Shown: piece by piece, positions 4,979 to 5,967 of the stretch
How the letters are laid out: every line of letters begins with the position of its first letter
Numbering within the stretch: the stretch's first letter is position 1
Source of the DNA: DATBLZ01 sp036555065
GTDB lineage: Bacteria; Pseudomonadota; Gammaproteobacteria; Steroidobacterales; Rariloculaceae
Length of the DNA stretch: 5,967 bases
Direction of reading: 5' to 3'
Assembly (NCBI GenBank): GCA_036555065.1
Contig: DATBLZ010000031.1
Coordinates: 1-5,967 of the forward strand
Notes under the pieces: generated by a model
Told to the model about the DNA's origin: nothing
Databases searched by the model: none
Seen by the model: only the letters and a program-made list of their open reading frames with translations
Translations under genes and position numbers: made by a program

Positions 4979-5967
4979 ATGAGCGAATCCTTTGCGGAGT
5001 TGTTGGAAGAGAGCCTGGGCAACCAGAAGATCAGGCCCGGCTCGATCTTGACCGGTACGGTCATAGACGTGAACTCGGATGTCGTGATCGTCAATGCGGG
5101 TCTCAAGTCCGAAGCCGTCATTCCCGCCAGCCAGTTTCTGAACGAGCGCGGTGAGCTCGAGGTCGCCATCGGCGACGAGGTCGAGGTTGCGCTCGATACC
5201 GTCGAGGACGGCTTCGGCGAGACGCGTCTGTCGCGTGAGAAAGCAAAGCGCGCGCGCACGTGGATTAGCCTCGAGGAGTCTTTCAAGGCCGGAAAGGTCG
5301 TCACCGGCACCATTAGCGGCCGCGTGCGCGGCGGCTTCACGGTCGATATCGATCTCGTCCGCGCGTTCCTCCCGGGCTCGCTCGTCGACGTGCGCCCGGT
5401 CCGCGATCCCGTCGCGCTCGAAGGCAGCACGCTCGAGTTCAAAGTCATCAAGCTCGATCAAAAGCGCAACAACGTCGTCGTTTCGCGCCGCGCAGTCGTC
5501 GAGGAAGAGTTCAGCGCCGAGCGCGAGTCGCTGCTGCAGAATCTGCAAGAAGGCACGGAGCTCACAGGCGTCGTCAAGAACCTGACCGACTACGGCGCGT
5601 TCGTGGATCTCGGCGGGATCGACGGTCTATTGCACATCACGGACATGGCGTGGAAGCGCGTCAAGCATCCTTCCGAGGTCGTGAGCGTCGGTCAGGAGCT
5701 CCAGGTCAAGGTCCTGAAGTTCGACCGGGAGCGTAATCGCGTATCGCTGGGTTTGAAGCAGCTCGGCGCCGATCCGTGGACCGATCTCGCGCGGCGCTAT
5801 CCGCCGAACACGCGGCTCTTCGGCAAAGTCACGAACATCGCGGACTACGGCTGCTTCGTCGAGATCGAAGAGGGCGTCGAAGGCCTCGTGCACGTCTCGG
5901 AGATGGATTGGACGAACAAGAACGTCAATCCGCACAAGGTCGTGCAGATCGGCGACGAGGTCGAGGT
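4979..5967 (+). CDS. rpsA: 30S ribosomal protein S1, N-terminal part (3' end outside window)
   Basis: S1 binds mRNA on the 30S subunit and helps load and unfold messages, especially those with weak Shine-Dalgarno sequences. The visible 329 complete codons correspond to about 60% of the usual 557 residues; the frame is open at the right edge. The N-terminal ribosome-anchoring segment MSESFAELLEESL is followed by S1 (OB-fold) repeats at about 21-87, 105-171, 192-260 and the start of the fourth from about 277. Characteristic stretches are SREKAKR (85-91), FLPGSLVDVRPV (130-141), KNLTDYGAFVDLGG (200-213) and ADYGCFVEIEEG (288-299), nearly identical to the E. coli protein. The ATG at 4979 is chosen from the conserved N-terminus despite a weak AAAGAG ahead of it. 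It follows cmk as in most proteobacteria; expression is probably autoregulated through the leader. ihfB may follow, but is not visible. Confidence 0.98.
   Translation, partial: MSESFAELLEESLGNQKIRPGSILTGTVIDVNSDVVIVNAGLKSEAVIPASQFLNERGELEVAIGDEVEVALDTVEDGFGETRLSREKAKRARTWISLEESFKAGKVVTGTISGRVRGGFTVDIDLVRAFLPGSLVDVRPVRDPVALEGSTLEFKVIKLDQKRNNVVVSRRAVVEEEFSAERESLLQNLQEGTELTGVVKNLTDYGAFVDLGGIDGLLHITDMAWKRVKHPSEVVSVGQELQVKVLKFDRERNRVSLGLKQLGADPWTDLARRYPPNTRLFGKVTNIADYGCFVEIEEGVEGLVHVSEMDWTNKNVNPHKVVQIGDEVE

Noticed and set aside
4538..5548. 336-codon minus-strand frame across cmk, the leader and rpsA
   Set aside because: It is antisense to two certain genes, runs through their junction without regard to it, and shows no family resemblance; a codon-bias shadow.
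1..5967. A new defence, toxin-antitoxin, mobile or other undescribed system
   Set aside because: All sequence is accounted for by six recognisable core genes plus a 96-base leader; no repeats, integrase, transposase or unexplained gene was found.

Overview
The window is a tightly packed, all-plus-strand stretch of a core bacterial operon: serC (3' part) - serA-type dehydrogenase - pheA - aroA - cmk - rpsA (5' part). The host is most likely a GC-rich gammaproteobacterium. The visible S1 protein reads almost like the Escherichia coli one, and the order serC...pheA-aroA-cmk-rpsA is the proteobacterial 'mixed-function supraoperon'. From memory, the absence of hisC and tyrA between pheA and aroA resembles Xanthomonadales-type arrangements more than enterics or pseudomonads. 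The lineage is inference; no rRNA or other marker is present.

Layout: 1-588 is the C-terminal half of phosphoserine aminotransferase. 592-1773 is a roughly 390-residue phosphoglycerate dehydrogenase with a C-terminal ACT domain. 1775-2869 is the bifunctional chorismate mutase/prephenate dehydratase. 2869-4197 is EPSP synthase, carrying the class II motif set. 4184-4882 is cytidylate kinase. 4883-4978 is a 96-base leader with GGA-loop hairpins. 4979 to the right edge is ribosomal protein S1, domains 1 to 3 and part of 4. The first five genes are separated by 3 bases, 1 base, a 1-base overlap and a 14-base overlap, so a single transcript with translational coupling is very likely. No stretch above 100 bases lacks a gene, and I found no tRNA, rRNA, mobile element, CRISPR array, convincing terminator or minus-strand gene.

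Together the genes cover the first two committed steps of serine synthesis (3-phosphoglycerate oxidation, then transamination), the sixth shikimate step (AroA), the phenylalanine branch from chorismate (PheA), CMP/dCMP phosphorylation (Cmk) and a ribosomal protein. The window is essentially core metabolism. I do not see a new defence, mobile or other undescribed system. The points worth a second look are a probable S1-autoregulated rpsA leader, an orphan strong Shine-Dalgarno sequence just inside pheA, an apparent loss of the catalytic glutamate in SerA, the class II type of AroA, and a possible promoter inside cmk.
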